The notes under the pieces are model-generated. The model searched no databases, had not been told where the DNA came from, and worked only from the letters and a program-made list of their open reading frames with translations. DNA of 34,001 nucleotides from Deltaproteobacteria bacterium (GTDB lineage Bacteria > Desulfobacterota > DSM-4660 > Desulfatiglandales > Desulfatiglandaceae): the NCBI GenBank assembly GCA_029933075.1, contig JAOZOW010000023.1, positions 1-34,001 on the forward strand. The letters are read 5' to 3'. Position 1 is the first letter of the stretch; each line of letters starts with the position of its first letter. Of the stretch, positions 15,740-24,300 are shown one piece after another. The translations under genes were made by a program, and so were the position numbers.

Positions 15740-16236
15740 TAGACTTCTCTTTCCTTCTCATCCCACTGGGAGAGTTTTTTTCTCAAGTCAAGAACGAGCC
15801 TTACTTCTCCTTCAGGGATAGACAGTGCCTTTGCGATTTCTTCAGTCCCATGCCCCTCACTTGCCATCTTGATGATCTCCGCCTGCTGGTTCACGATTGA
15901 TAAGGGCATAGGGGGTGCGCCATCTCCCTTGTCTCTGAGAGAGGAAAGCACCACATGTGACCTGTTCAGCAGAAGATTGAGGCTGATGATCCTCCTGTCC
16001 AACTGTTCATTAAGTCTCCTGATGAGGCGATGTTTCTCTTCCAGCTGGGTCTTGAATTCATCTGCCACCCTGTCCGCATCGCTCAGGAGGCCCTCGAACA
16101 GCTCCGCCCATTTCCCCGCCATAGCGCCCTGTCGAACGGATCTGAACCTGCGCATGAGATAGAAAAAAAGCGCAAGGATAATAAGATCGATCACAATTTG
16201 CGCCACGATCAATAACTTGAGTTCAAGCAGGGCCAT
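15739..16236 (-). CDS. DUF2802-type membrane-anchored coiled-coil protein
   Basis: 165 residues. One N-terminal membrane helix (about 7-28, LLIVAQIVIDLIILALFFYLM) is followed by a charged helical region (about 45-95) likely to form a coiled coil. The C-terminal helix-turn-helix-like segment reads QQAEIIKMASEGHGTEEIAKALSIPEGEVRLVLDL. This layout matches the uncharacterised DUF2802 proteins often found beside polar flagellar and chemotaxis genes. It is packed between the small charged protein and the FliK-like gene, with end-to-start contacts of only a few bases. The HTH-like tail may bind protein rather than DNA. Function unknown. Confidence 0.75.
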   Translation of the reverse strand: MALLELKLLIVAQIVIDLIILALFFYLMRRFRSVRQGAMAGKWAELFEGLLSDADRVADEFKTQLEEKHRLIRRLNEQLDRRIISLNLLLNRSHVVLSSLRDKGDGAPPMPLSIVNQQAEIIKMASEGHGTEEIAKALSIPEGEVRLVLDLRKKLSQWDEKEREV

Positions 16237-16238
16237 GA

Positions 16239-16544
16239 TTAAACCACAATATCGATACGGCTCCCCTCAGGGTTAATGGAATCTTCTTCATCCTTTTTTC
16301 TTTTCAAGTCCTGATCTCTACCACCCCGGTCCTCTCTTTTTTTCCGCTCCCGCTCTTCCTTGATTTCCACCCTATCTCCCGCCTCAAATTCCTGGACTCT
16401 CGACTTATCTTCCCCCTTGTCGCTCTCTGCCTGCTGAGCAACGAACTGCTGGTTCAGCTCCAGATTCTGCTTCCTGATATTATGCACCTCTCTGATGGCA
16501 TTGCCCTGTCCCAGGACGATATTCATATCAGTCGTACCTGCCAT
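16239..16544 (-). CDS. small, highly charged conserved-type protein of unknown function
   Basis: 101 residues with no family I can name. The N-terminus (NIVLGQGNAIREVHNIRKQNL) looks like an amphipathic helix. The middle and end are dominated by Lys, Arg, Glu and Asp (for example KEERERKKREDRGGRDQD), probably disordered. It ends in a short hydrophobic RIDIVV. No signal peptide or membrane helix. The reading frame is supported by tight packing (2 bases before the DUF2802-type gene) and a purine-rich site (GGGGAGAAAGGAG) before the ATG. Its size and position near fliA raise the thought of an anti-sigma factor, but no FlgM helices were recognised. Confidence 0.65.
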   Translation of the reverse strand: MAGTTDMNIVLGQGNAIREVHNIRKQNLELNQQFVAQQAESDKGEDKSRVQEFEAGDRVEIKEERERKKREDRGGRDQDLKRKKDEEDSINPEGSRIDIVV

Positions 16545-16571
16545 CTCCTTTCTCCCCTATTCTTGATGACC

Positions 16572-17183
16572 CTAAACCACGCTAAATGCGCTGATTTTTG
16601 CCCTTTTTACCTTTCCTCCCAGGATACGGCTGACGCGCTCCTTCACAAGACCTTCCAGTTCCTTTACCCCGGGCAGGTTAGGACTCCTGTTTACTGTTTC
16701 TCTCAAGATGTCATAGATCAGGCCCCTGAGCAGTCTCTTTTTGGCAATCATCTTCTTAGCTAAAACCTCCTCTCCGGCCTCAATTGTGACATTGAGGGAG
16801 AGGTAAGTCGCACTGCTTCTCCCGTCCAAAGGAATGATAAAAGACCTGAGATCAAGCCCCCGTTGTTTAGGCACGGGACGCCGGATTACGCTATCGGTCA
16901 ATCCCTTCGAGCCCCGGGGCATCTTTTCAAGCACTGTCCCCTGCAGATAAAAGTAGCCCGCCCCGGCCAAGCCCAAAATACCCCCGGTTAGCAGCAAAAC
17001 CAGTAACCATCTGTTTTTGCCCGGCCCATTTCCATCATTCCCCTTTGGGTGTTCCGGAGCCGGGTCTAAAGAGGCATCTTTGCGGGCTTCCTTCTCCGCC
17101 GGAAGTTCCTGCTCCTCATTCGCTTCGTCCAGCTCGCTGCCTGAAAAAGTCTCTTCCTTTTGTTCTTCGTTCGGTTCGACCAT
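16572..17183 (-). CDS. FliL-like single-pass membrane protein (second FliL homologue)
   Basis: 203 residues. An acidic cytoplasmic N-terminus rich in Glu and Asp (about 1-55) is followed by one membrane helix (about 58-78, WLLVLLLTGGILGLAGAGYFYL) and a periplasmic domain. The domain pattern matches FliL of this window: LRSFIIPLD against LESFIVNLA, TYLSLNVTIEAGEE against YLKITMEFDVGSE, then helix-rich LLRGLIYDILRETV and the closing RAKISAFSVV against KVYFSEFVV. FliL proteins ring the stator units and support torque. ATG 17183 lies 2 bases after the fliA stop; a TTG two codons earlier would overlap it. The ribosome-binding site is poor, suggesting coupling to fliA. Confidence 0.7.
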   Translation of the reverse strand: MVEPNEEQKEETFSGSELDEANEEQELPAEKEARKDASLDPAPEHPKGNDGNGPGKNRWLLVLLLTGGILGLAGAGYFYLQGTVLEKMPRGSKGLTDSVIRRPVPKQRGLDLRSFIIPLDGRSSATYLSLNVTIEAGEEVLAKKMIAKKRLLRGLIYDILRETVNRSPNLPGVKELEGLVKERVSRILGGKVKRAKISAFSVV

Positions 17184-17185
17184 AA

Positions 17186-17944
17186 TCAATCGCGATAATA
17201 GGCCCTGAGTTTTGTTCTCAGCATCATGATGGCCTTGGAATGGATTTGCGATACCCTGGACTCAGTCACCCCTAAGACCGCGGCGATCTCCTTGAGAGTC
17301 AGTTCTTCGTAATAGTAAAGGGATATAACAAGCTGCTCCCTTTTGGGCAGATCTCTTATTGCCTCTGCAACAACCTTTTTGACCTCCTTGACCTTCAACT
17401 CATCAAAGGGGGAGGGCACATTGGAGGCCCGTTGGGCCAATTTAGAGCCTGGCCGTTCATCGGAAAACTCGTCAAGGCTCAAAAGGCTCACGCCCTGGGC
17501 CCTTGTGAGCATCCGATAGTAGGAGTCCATATCGATCCCTAACTCGCTGGCTATCTCAAAGTCTTCGGGGGCCCTGCCGACCCTGGACTGGATCTCGGCC
17601 ATGGCATTTTCGATTCTATGGATATCTTTCCTTACTGAACGGGGAATCCAGTCCATCTTTCTGAGTTCGTCTAAAATCGCCCCCCTGATCCTGTGCTCCG
17701 CATAGGTCTCGAACTTGATCCCCATTTCCGCATCAAACTTGTCAAGGGCATCAAACAGGCCAATTATTCCCGCGCTAATTAGCTCTTCCCTTGAAATGCT
17801 GGGCGGGAGTCTTATGGCCATCCTTTCGGCAATCTGCTTTACCAGAGGCGTATATCTGAGGACTACATCCTCCCGGAACCGTTGGTTTTCCGCCGGTTCT
17901 TGCTCTTGGTATGCCTGCCGGTATCTGCTAATCCCCGCTCTCAT
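17186..17944 (-). CDS. fliA: flagellar sigma factor FliA (sigma-28)
   Basis: RNA polymerase sigma factor for late flagellar genes, 252 residues from ATG 17944. Region 2 (VVLRYTPLVKQIAERMAIRLPPSISREELISAGIIGLFDALDKFD, KFETYAEHRIRGAILDELRKMDWIPRSVR) and region 4 (LPKREQLVISLYYYEELTLKEIAAVLGVTESRVSQIHSKA) are diagnostic. The frame is open another 27 residues upstream, but that would lie deep inside flhG; from ATG 17944 the overlap is 17 bases. The anti-sigma factor FlgM was not found in this window. Confidence 0.96.
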   Translation of the reverse strand: MRAGISRYRQAYQEQEPAENQRFREDVVLRYTPLVKQIAERMAIRLPPSISREELISAGIIGLFDALDKFDAEMGIKFETYAEHRIRGAILDELRKMDWIPRSVRKDIHRIENAMAEIQSRVGRAPEDFEIASELGIDMDSYYRMLTRAQGVSLLSLDEFSDERPGSKLAQRASNVPSPFDELKVKEVKKVVAEAIRDLPKREQLVISLYYYEELTLKEIAAVLGVTESRVSQIHSKAIMMLRTKLRAYYRD

Positions 17945-18854
17945 CACCACCGTCCCGAACACCACAAAGCAATTGCCTCCAGAAAAATTGAATATTACCG
18001 GCCCCATCCTTGTTAGCCGACTCACGCACGATATAATTGGCCAGATCCTTAAAGCTCTTGCTGGAGGTTGCCTGAGGGTGGCAACACACCACCGGCTGTC
18101 TTCTGCTCACTGCTTCTTGCAAACAGGCATCCCTCGGGATAAACCCTGCATAGTCCATGGAAACCCCCCCCATAAACCTTCCCACCACCCGGCTCAGGTT
18201 CTTGTATACTGACATCCCCTCCTGATCATCCTCCACCATGTTTGCCAGGAGGCAAAAATGTTTGACGCCATGTCTGGAAAACATGACCTTTATCAGGGCA
18301 TAGGCATCTGTCATTGAGGTGGGCTCGGGGGTCACTACAACGATCCTTTGTTCCGCTCCCAGATTGAAGAAGATCACGTTGGATGATATGCCTGCACCTG
18401 TATCAATTAACATGATATCAAACTTCCTATTGAGACGATCGAACTCATTCAGGAGGTTGATCTTCTGCCCTTCTGTAAGATAGGACAGTTCCTGGACTCC
18501 CGAGCTTGCCGGAATGATCGAGACACCCTCGGGCCCTTCAATTATGATCTGGGAAAGCTCTTTCTCCCCCCTGACAATATCTTCTATGGTGTGCCTCACA
18601 GTAATTCCGAAAATGATATCGATATTGGCAAGCCCAAGGTCGGCATCGAAGATCAGGACCCTTTTCCCCATTCTCTGGCATGCAACGCCCACGTTAACGG
18701 CTACGTTGGTCTTACCCACGCCCCCCTTTCCGCTGGTAATGGCCACCACCCGGGGGCCTCTCTTTTTTGCGGACAGGCCGCCTCCGCCGGTCAACCTGTA
18801 AACTTTTCTTGACTCTCCTCTTACCATCTTTCTCAAGCCGGTCGCCTGATCCAT
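17928..18854 (-). CDS. flhG: flagellar number regulator FlhG (FleN, MinD-like ATPase)
   Basis: MinD/ParA-type ATPase that limits the number of flagella, stimulates the FlhF GTPase and in polar flagellates can restrain the sigma-54 activator. 308 residues. The N-terminal DQATGLRKM helix corresponds to the FlhF-activating DQAxxLR motif. The deviant Walker A GKGGVGKT is at 42-49, followed by FDADLGLANIDIIFG and a C-terminal amphipathic region. It follows flhF by 26 bases, as usual. The last residues (after about 285) are rich in Gly, Asp and Ser and overlap the fliA start. Confidence 0.96.
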   Translation of the reverse strand: MDQATGLRKMVRGESRKVYRLTGGGGLSAKKRGPRVVAITSGKGGVGKTNVAVNVGVACQRMGKRVLIFDADLGLANIDIIFGITVRHTIEDIVRGEKELSQIIIEGPEGVSIIPASSGVQELSYLTEGQKINLLNEFDRLNRKFDIMLIDTGAGISSNVIFFNLGAEQRIVVVTPEPTSMTDAYALIKVMFSRHGVKHFCLLANMVEDDQEGMSVYKNLSRVVGRFMGGVSMDYAGFIPRDACLQEAVSRRQPVVCCHPQATSSKSFKDLANYIVRESANKDGAGNIQFFWRQLLCGVRDGGDESGD

Positions 18855-18880
18855 TTCTCGATTCCCCGCCAGTAAATATT

Positions 18881-19936
18881 CTATCTATGATAAAGGATCC
18901 GTTTGAGTATGTTCCTTCTCGTTGCCTTCTCAATGTCTTCCGGGACATTTTGTCCTGTAGTCACATAAGAGACGGACAGGTCCTTCTTCATCATCTGATT
19001 CAGTACCGTCCCACAGGTCTGCGCTTCATCAAGTTTGGTGAAAATGATGCTTTGAACATTCAGTGGCTCGAAACTTCGTATCGTATTGTCCATTTCGACC
19101 TCTGTGGTGGAGACGCTCAGGAGAAGATGAACCCCGACGGACAGCCCGGAAGGCAACATAGCCCTGAGCTGATCGATTCGATCGAGGTCATACTGACTCT
19201 GCCCCGCTGTATCGATCAGGACTACCTGAGCCCTTTCCATCCGGTTCAGGGCAAAGCTCAGGTCTTGCCTGTTGAAGGCGGGAAAACAGGGGACCCCCAG
19301 AATGCTTGCATAGGTCTTCAGCTGATCCATCGCGCCCACCCGGTAGTTGTCTATGGAAATAAACCCCACCCTCTTCCCAGCCTTCAGCATCAACAGGGCG
19401 GCAAGTTTTGCGATGGTGGTGGTCTTCCCCACGCCGGTGGTTCCCACAAAAGCCGCGATCACCTTTCCTCCGCCCTCCCCTTCAAATATCTCTTTTACCC
19501 TGATCGCCTTGCCTATCTCGTTGATTACCCTGCGGTGAAGTATATCTGCGCTCTGCGTAGCATATCCGTTAAAGCACCCGGCCCTTTCAAGAAGACGCCT
19601 TACGTGCGGGGCGCTTATCCCGCACTTGAGAAGCCTTCCGTAAAGCTGCATCAGGGCGGGGTTTTTGACAAGTTCCTCCATAACGCCGTTTGAGTGGTCC
19701 AGGACACGAATCATTTGTTTAATGCTCATCAGCTCTGATCTCAGCCGCCCTAAGGCGTCCCCGTCGCTGCCAGCATGGCAATCCCCCGCCGGCACTGCCT
19801 CCACTTCAAACAGAGACCCTCTCCCCTCTTCACCCAGTTTACGGGTGGAAAGAATCATGGCATCCGGCCCGAGGGTCTCCTTTACCATTGCAATGGCTTC
19901 ATTGATACTGGGGGCCCTGTATTTCCTAATCCGCAT
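18881..19936 (-). CDS. flhF: flagellar placement GTPase FlhF (SRP family)
   Basis: SRP-type GTPase that marks the site of flagellar assembly, usually a cell pole. 351 residues. The N-terminal KYRAPSINEAIAMVKETLGPDAMILSTR is the conserved B-domain start, the P-loop GTTGVGKT lies at 165-172, and DTAGQSQYD and TKLDE are the later G motifs. The first codons overlap the end of flhA by 11 bases. With flhG next to it, polar flagellation is likely. Confidence 0.97.
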   Translation of the reverse strand: MRIRKYRAPSINEAIAMVKETLGPDAMILSTRKLGEEGRGSLFEVEAVPAGDCHAGSDGDALGRLRSELMSIKQMIRVLDHSNGVMEELVKNPALMQLYGRLLKCGISAPHVRRLLERAGCFNGYATQSADILHRRVINEIGKAIRVKEIFEGEGGGKVIAAFVGTTGVGKTTTIAKLAALLMLKAGKRVGFISIDNYRVGAMDQLKTYASILGVPCFPAFNRQDLSFALNRMERAQVVLIDTAGQSQYDLDRIDQLRAMLPSGLSVGVHLLLSVSTTEVEMDNTIRSFEPLNVQSIIFTKLDEAQTCGTVLNQMMKKDLSVSYVTTGQNVPEDIEKATRRNILKRILYHR

Positions 19937-22022
19937 GACTCAACCCAACCTCCCCGATGGACTTGAATTTGATATCGCTCAGCAGCTCACTTTGGGAGAC
20001 AACCATCAATGAGGGGATAAAATGCGCCATCATTTTTCTTACGTGTCTCCTGAGAACAGGCGAGGTGAGAAGTATAGGCTGGATATTCATGGCCATGGCC
20101 TTTTCAGCCTCCTTCTTGATAGAGGTAATAATAAGGTCAGCTTCTTTCGGGTCCACTGATAGATATGACCCATGCTCGGTCTTCTGCATTCCTTTGATCA
20201 GTATATCCTCCGCTTCCTGGCCTAAGGTGATTAGCTTAAGCACCCCATCTTCGTCCAAATAGGGGCTGATAATAGATCTGGCTAATTTATGTCTCACGTA
20301 TTCCGTCAAAAGCTCGGGATCTTTTGTCATGGGTGCGTAATCGGCGAGCGTCTCCACTATAGTGAGCATATCCCGGATGGACACCTGCTCCTGGAGTAAA
20401 TTCTGGAGGACCTTCTGAAGCGTCCCAAGAGAAAGGAGGTTGGGGACCAGCTCCTCAACCGCCTTGGGAAAGGAGCGACTCAGGTTATCCAAGAGGCCCT
20501 GGACTTCCTGTCGACCCAACAATTCAGGGGCATATCTCCGAAGGACTTCGGTCAGGTGTGTTGCCATGACGGTCACATTGTCCACCACCGTGTAATTGGC
20601 AAGCCTTGCTTCCTCTTTCTTGGCCTCAGGTATCCAAATGGCCGGTAGGTTAAAGGCAGGTTCTCTTGTACCGATCCCCTCTATCTTTTTCGTGATATCT
20701 CCTCCCTCCATGGCAAGGTAATGGTTGACCATGAGTTCGGCAGAGGCAATCTTTACCCCTTTGAGAAGAATCTGGTACTCGGAGGGCTTTAACTGAAGGT
20801 TATCCCTGATATGAATAGGGGGGATCACCAGACCCATCTCCAGGGCAAATTGCCTCCTTATTGAACGAACCCGCTCGAGGAATTCACCCCCCTGGTCTCT
20901 GTCGACCAAGTGGATAAGCCCATATCCCACTTCAAACTCAAGGGGATCCACATGAAGCAAGTGTTCTACCGGTTCGGGCCCCACCTCCACTTTTTCTCTC
21001 TGGGCTTCCTGGAGTTCCCTCAATCTCGTGGCTTCCCTCTTCCTGCTGACCAGATAGACGCTACCCCCGATAATGGAAGAAAGAAGGATGAAAGGGATGT
21101 GGGGCAGGCCTGGAATAAGGCCGAAAAAGAAGATCGTTAACGCGCCAAGGTAAACAGCCTTGGGATATTCAAAAAACTGCTTGCCGAATTCGCTGCCCAT
21201 GGTGTCTTCAGAGGCGGCCCGGCTCACCACAATGCCTGCGGCAGTAGAGATGGTAAGGGCGGGTATCTGGGACACCAGCCCGTCCCCGACGGTCAGGAGG
21301 GTATAGTTTTGAGCTGCATCGAGAACGGACATATCTTTCTGGAATACGCCGATGATAAACCCGCCAATGATATTGATGAGAGTGATGATGATTCCAGCAA
21401 TCGCATCACCCCTGACAAACTTTGCAGCCCCATCCATGGCGCCGTTGAACTCGGCTTCCCTTGCAATCATGCTGCGGCGTCTTTTAGCTTCGTTTTCATC
21501 GATCAATCCGGCATTGAGATCCGCATCAATGCTCATCTGTTTGCCGGGCATGGCATCCAGGGTAAATCTTGCGGCGACTTCGGCGATCCGGGTAGCGCCT
21601 TTGGTAATGACCACGAAGTTTACGATAACCAGAATCACGAACACAATCATTCCTACAACATAGTTTCCTCCAACCACGAAACTGCCGAATGACTTGATGA
21701 CCTTTCCTGCCGCCAAGGGCCCTTCATTGCCATGGAGAAGGATTAACCTGGTTGAGGCAACATTCAATGAAAGCCTAAACAGCGTGGTAACCAGCAGCAG
21801 AGAGGGAAATATTGAAAAGTCCAGCGGCTTAAGGGTATACATGGCGATCAATAGGATCGTTATGGCAAGGGTAATATTAAGGGCAAGCAGGAAATCCAGA
21901 AGTATGGAGGGCAGGGGGATGATCATGACTACGAGTACCGTGACCACACCCACCACCGTCAGCATCTCGCTGGTCACGACAGGACTAGATTTTGAACCGA
22001 TCACCTGTTCCACGGGCATCAT
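19926..22022 (-). CDS. flhA: flagellar export gate protein FlhA
   Basis: Polytopic inner-membrane protein of the flagellar type III export gate, 698 residues, the usual length. Eight hydrophobic segments occupy about residues 22-325, with the conserved cytoplasmic loop (TKGATRIAEVAARFTLDAMPGKQM) between segments. The C-terminal cytosolic ring domain that docks chaperone-substrate complexes follows, including PIHIRDNLQLKPSEYQILLKG. It begins 9 bases after flhB and overlaps flhF. Confidence 0.98.
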   Translation of the reverse strand: MMPVEQVIGSKSSPVVTSEMLTVVGVVTVLVVMIIPLPSILLDFLLALNITLAITILLIAMYTLKPLDFSIFPSLLLVTTLFRLSLNVASTRLILLHGNEGPLAAGKVIKSFGSFVVGGNYVVGMIVFVILVIVNFVVITKGATRIAEVAARFTLDAMPGKQMSIDADLNAGLIDENEAKRRRSMIAREAEFNGAMDGAAKFVRGDAIAGIIITLINIIGGFIIGVFQKDMSVLDAAQNYTLLTVGDGLVSQIPALTISTAAGIVVSRAASEDTMGSEFGKQFFEYPKAVYLGALTIFFFGLIPGLPHIPFILLSSIIGGSVYLVSRKREATRLRELQEAQREKVEVGPEPVEHLLHVDPLEFEVGYGLIHLVDRDQGGEFLERVRSIRRQFALEMGLVIPPIHIRDNLQLKPSEYQILLKGVKIASAELMVNHYLAMEGGDITKKIEGIGTREPAFNLPAIWIPEAKKEEARLANYTVVDNVTVMATHLTEVLRRYAPELLGRQEVQGLLDNLSRSFPKAVEELVPNLLSLGTLQKVLQNLLQEQVSIRDMLTIVETLADYAPMTKDPELLTEYVRHKLARSIISPYLDEDGVLKLITLGQEAEDILIKGMQKTEHGSYLSVDPKEADLIITSIKKEAEKAMAMNIQPILLTSPVLRRHVRKMMAHFIPSLMVVSQSELLSDIKFKSIGEVGLSHAD

Positions 22023-22031
22023 ACCTTACCC

Positions 22032-23108
22032 TTATCCGGCATTGGCATATTGTCTCCGGAGCCCATAAACATAGGCCAATACCTCAGCCACCGCCTGGTA
22101 AAAGCTCGTTGGGATTTCCTGATCGATCTGGACCGAAGCGTAGAGGCCCCGTGCCAACTCGCGGTTTTCCACAACGGGGATCTCATGGGCCCGGGCGATT
22201 TCCTTGATCCTTTCAGCCAAGGCCCCTGCGCCCTTTGCCACCACTCTGGGGGCCGCCATCACAAGGCTATCGTACTTCAGGGCCACGGCAAGATGGGTTG
22301 GGTTTGTAATGACCACATCCGCATGTGGCACGGCCTGCATCATTCTCCTTCTGGCCATCTGCATCTGGATGTTCCTTATCCTCGATTTAATCAGGGGGTC
22401 TCCCTCCGTGCGCTTGAACTCATCTTTAACCTCCTTGCGACTCATCCTTATCCTCTTTTCAAATTCCCACCTCTGATAGGCATAATCGATGGCAACCAGA
22501 AGGACCATTGCCAAGCTGCACTTGAGGGCTATCTTAAGGGTGGTATGGAGGATATAGATCATGGCGGCATTCAATTGCATCTGTCCCAGGAAAGGTAAAG
22601 CTTCCATTTCACCCTTTACGCTCACATAGGCCACCACCCCCACAATGGCCAGCTTCAGAAGCGATTTGAAAAGCTCCATAAAAGATTGTCCGGAAAAAAG
22701 CCTCTGGAGACCTTTCAAGGGGTCCAACTTTGAGAGCTTGGGCCTGATCAGCTCCCCTGAGAGCAGGAATCCCACCTGGAGGAGATTGGCAAGGACTGCT
22801 GTAATGGTGATAGCACCCAGCAAAGGGCTTATGGCCAATATAAAGAGACGAACCACCCTTCGAGCAAACGCCATGAACTGGTTTACATTCAGGTCAGCCC
22901 CTGCGAAAATGGAAAAACATTCCTCAGTAATCATTTGCACGTTGTTCAGCATATAAGCCCCGAAGACGGCCGTTGCGATCAACCCCGAGACAAGGACTGC
23001 CACCGAGGGAAGTTCCCTGCTCTTCGCGACCTCCCCCTTTTTCCTGACCTCCTCTCTTCTCCTGGGGGTCGGTTTTTCGGTCTTTTCATCAAAGTTATTC
23101 TCCGCCAT
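22032..23108 (-). CDS. flhB: flagellar export gate and substrate-switch protein FlhB
   Basis: Membrane protein with a self-cleaving cytoplasmic domain that switches export from rod/hook to filament substrates. 358 residues. The N-terminal EKTEKPTPRRREEVRKKGEVAKSRE is typical, four membrane helices follow, and the cleavage motif NPTH lies at 269-272. Start and fliR stop overlap by one base (TGATG). The same window encodes a stand-alone copy of the domain after NPTH (14379-14666). Confidence 0.98.
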   Translation of the reverse strand: MAENNFDEKTEKPTPRRREEVRKKGEVAKSRELPSVAVLVSGLIATAVFGAYMLNNVQMITEECFSIFAGADLNVNQFMAFARRVVRLFILAISPLLGAITITAVLANLLQVGFLLSGELIRPKLSKLDPLKGLQRLFSGQSFMELFKSLLKLAIVGVVAYVSVKGEMEALPFLGQMQLNAAMIYILHTTLKIALKCSLAMVLLVAIDYAYQRWEFEKRIRMSRKEVKDEFKRTEGDPLIKSRIRNIQMQMARRRMMQAVPHADVVITNPTHLAVALKYDSLVMAAPRVVAKGAGALAERIKEIARAHEIPVVENRELARGLYASVQIDQEIPTSFYQAVAEVLAYVYGLRRQYANAG

Positions 23109-23893
23109 CAGCCAGCCCCCATCAATGCCATGGAATTGAGCAGAAGTGAATGAAGCTTCCCCACATATCTCTCCATGAAGAGCAGGAGTCCATTGAGGGA
23201 AATTCCGAAAAATACCAGCCCCACCACGATTTGCACCGGGAAGGCCACAATCATGATGTTCATTTGAGGGATCACTTTCGTGACCAGGCCAAAGGCAACC
23301 TGCGTGAAAAAGAGGGCTGCAATGGCAGGAGCACCGATTTTGAGGGCAATCACAAACATCTGCCCCGACAGAGAGACTATCTTCTCAAACGTATGCCGGG
23401 TTAAATTGGCAGAGCCCACACCCACGATCTGGAAACTCTCCCTCAGGGCAATCAGTAGGATGTGGTGGCCGTTTAGGAGCAGGAAAAACACAACCGCAAC
23501 CATATAGGCCATATTGGACAGGACAGAGATCTGCATACCGCTCTGAGGATCGAGGATATTGGTAATGGCAAAGCCGGTCTGGAACCCCACCAGTTGCCCC
23601 ATGATCCTGACCCCTTCAAATATGAGCTGCACAAGGAGCCCGAGCGTCAGACCGATACAGACCTCTGCAAGAATTATGCGGGCCATTCCCAAAGCAGTAG
23701 CGGGGAAGGGGCCTGTTCCGGTCCCGATCACCGGGAAAAGGACAATCGTAATGATAAAGGCAAGGCCTGCCTTTGAAAGGGCCGGAATGATCCTGGCGTT
23801 GAAAAATGGAAGCATGAACAAAATGACACTGATTCTGGTCATGATTAAGAAAAAACTCTTGAAAGCCTGAAATGATGTGGGGAAAATTTCCAT
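23108..23893 (-). CDS. fliR: flagellar export gate protein FliR
   Basis: Inner-membrane component of the FliPQR export channel, 261 residues with about six hydrophobic segments. Segments such as RISVILFMLPFFNARIIPA, GFQTGFAITNILDPQSG and MNIMIVAFPVQIVVGL are typical. It sits between fliQ and flhB and its stop overlaps the flhB start. Confidence 0.97.
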   Translation of the reverse strand: MEIFPTSFQAFKSFFLIMTRISVILFMLPFFNARIIPALSKAGLAFIITIVLFPVIGTGTGPFPATALGMARIILAEVCIGLTLGLLVQLIFEGVRIMGQLVGFQTGFAITNILDPQSGMQISVLSNMAYMVAVVFFLLLNGHHILLIALRESFQIVGVGSANLTRHTFEKIVSLSGQMFVIALKIGAPAIAALFFTQVAFGLVTKVIPQMNIMIVAFPVQIVVGLVFFGISLNGLLLFMERYVGKLHSLLLNSMALMGAG

Positions 23894-23939
23894 GTTTCCT
23901 ATATCGCGGAACCTTAGGGTTTTGTCATTCGACAGATAA

Positions 23940-23960
23940 TCCGGGCAAGGCCCACCCGGA
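23940..23960. repeat. hairpin in the fliQ-fliR gap
   Basis: TCCGGG at 23940-23945 pairs with CCCGGA at 23955-23960 around a 9-base loop, in the 87-base spacer between two genes that are usually tightly packed. No T-run follows on the minus strand, so it is more likely a transcript-stabilising or processing structure than a terminator. Confidence 0.4.
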
Positions 23961-23980
23961 CAAATACTGAAATCGGCCCC

Positions 23981-24250
23981 CTACCGCAGATAAAGTGGAA
24001 TCTGCTCAATGGTAGTGGTTGCAAACTGCATGAGCCGTTCGAGCATCCAGTTGGCAAAGAAAAGCAGGGCAACCAGCACGATCAGAATCTTCGGCACGAA
24101 TGTGAGCGTCATCTCATGGATCTGGGTCACTGCCTGGAAAATACTGACTAAGAGGCCCACCACAAGCCCCAGGCCCAGCATGGGCATTGAAACCAGTATG
24201 GTGACTTTGATGGCTTCCTGCGCAAACGTCACGACAAATTCAGGCGTCAT
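23981..24250 (-). CDS. fliQ: flagellar export gate protein FliQ
   Basis: Small two-helix membrane protein of the export channel, 89 residues from ATG 24250. That is the standard length and start (MTPEFVVTFAQEAIKVTI), with GGTGG about 6 bases upstream. A GTG 9 bases earlier is in frame but poorly placed. The second helix (ILIVLVALLFFANWML) and the loop FQAVTQIHEMTLTFVPK are family-typical. Confidence 0.97.
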   Translation of the reverse strand: MTPEFVVTFAQEAIKVTILVSMPMLGLGLVVGLLVSIFQAVTQIHEMTLTFVPKILIVLVALLFFANWMLERLMQFATTTIEQIPLYLR

Positions 24251-24300
24251 TGTTTCCACCCTATATCACTGGGTTGTCACCCCGCTCTTTAGAACTATGC

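Noticed and set aside
18767-19693. 308-codon open frame on the plus strand
   Set aside because: It is antisense to flhF and flhG, which have clear conserved motifs. Its translation shows no recognisable domain or normal composition, so it is a shadow frame.
22050-22598. 182-codon plus-strand frame opposite flhB
   Set aside because: Shadow of flhB, with low-complexity His/Pro/Gly-rich content and no known motif.
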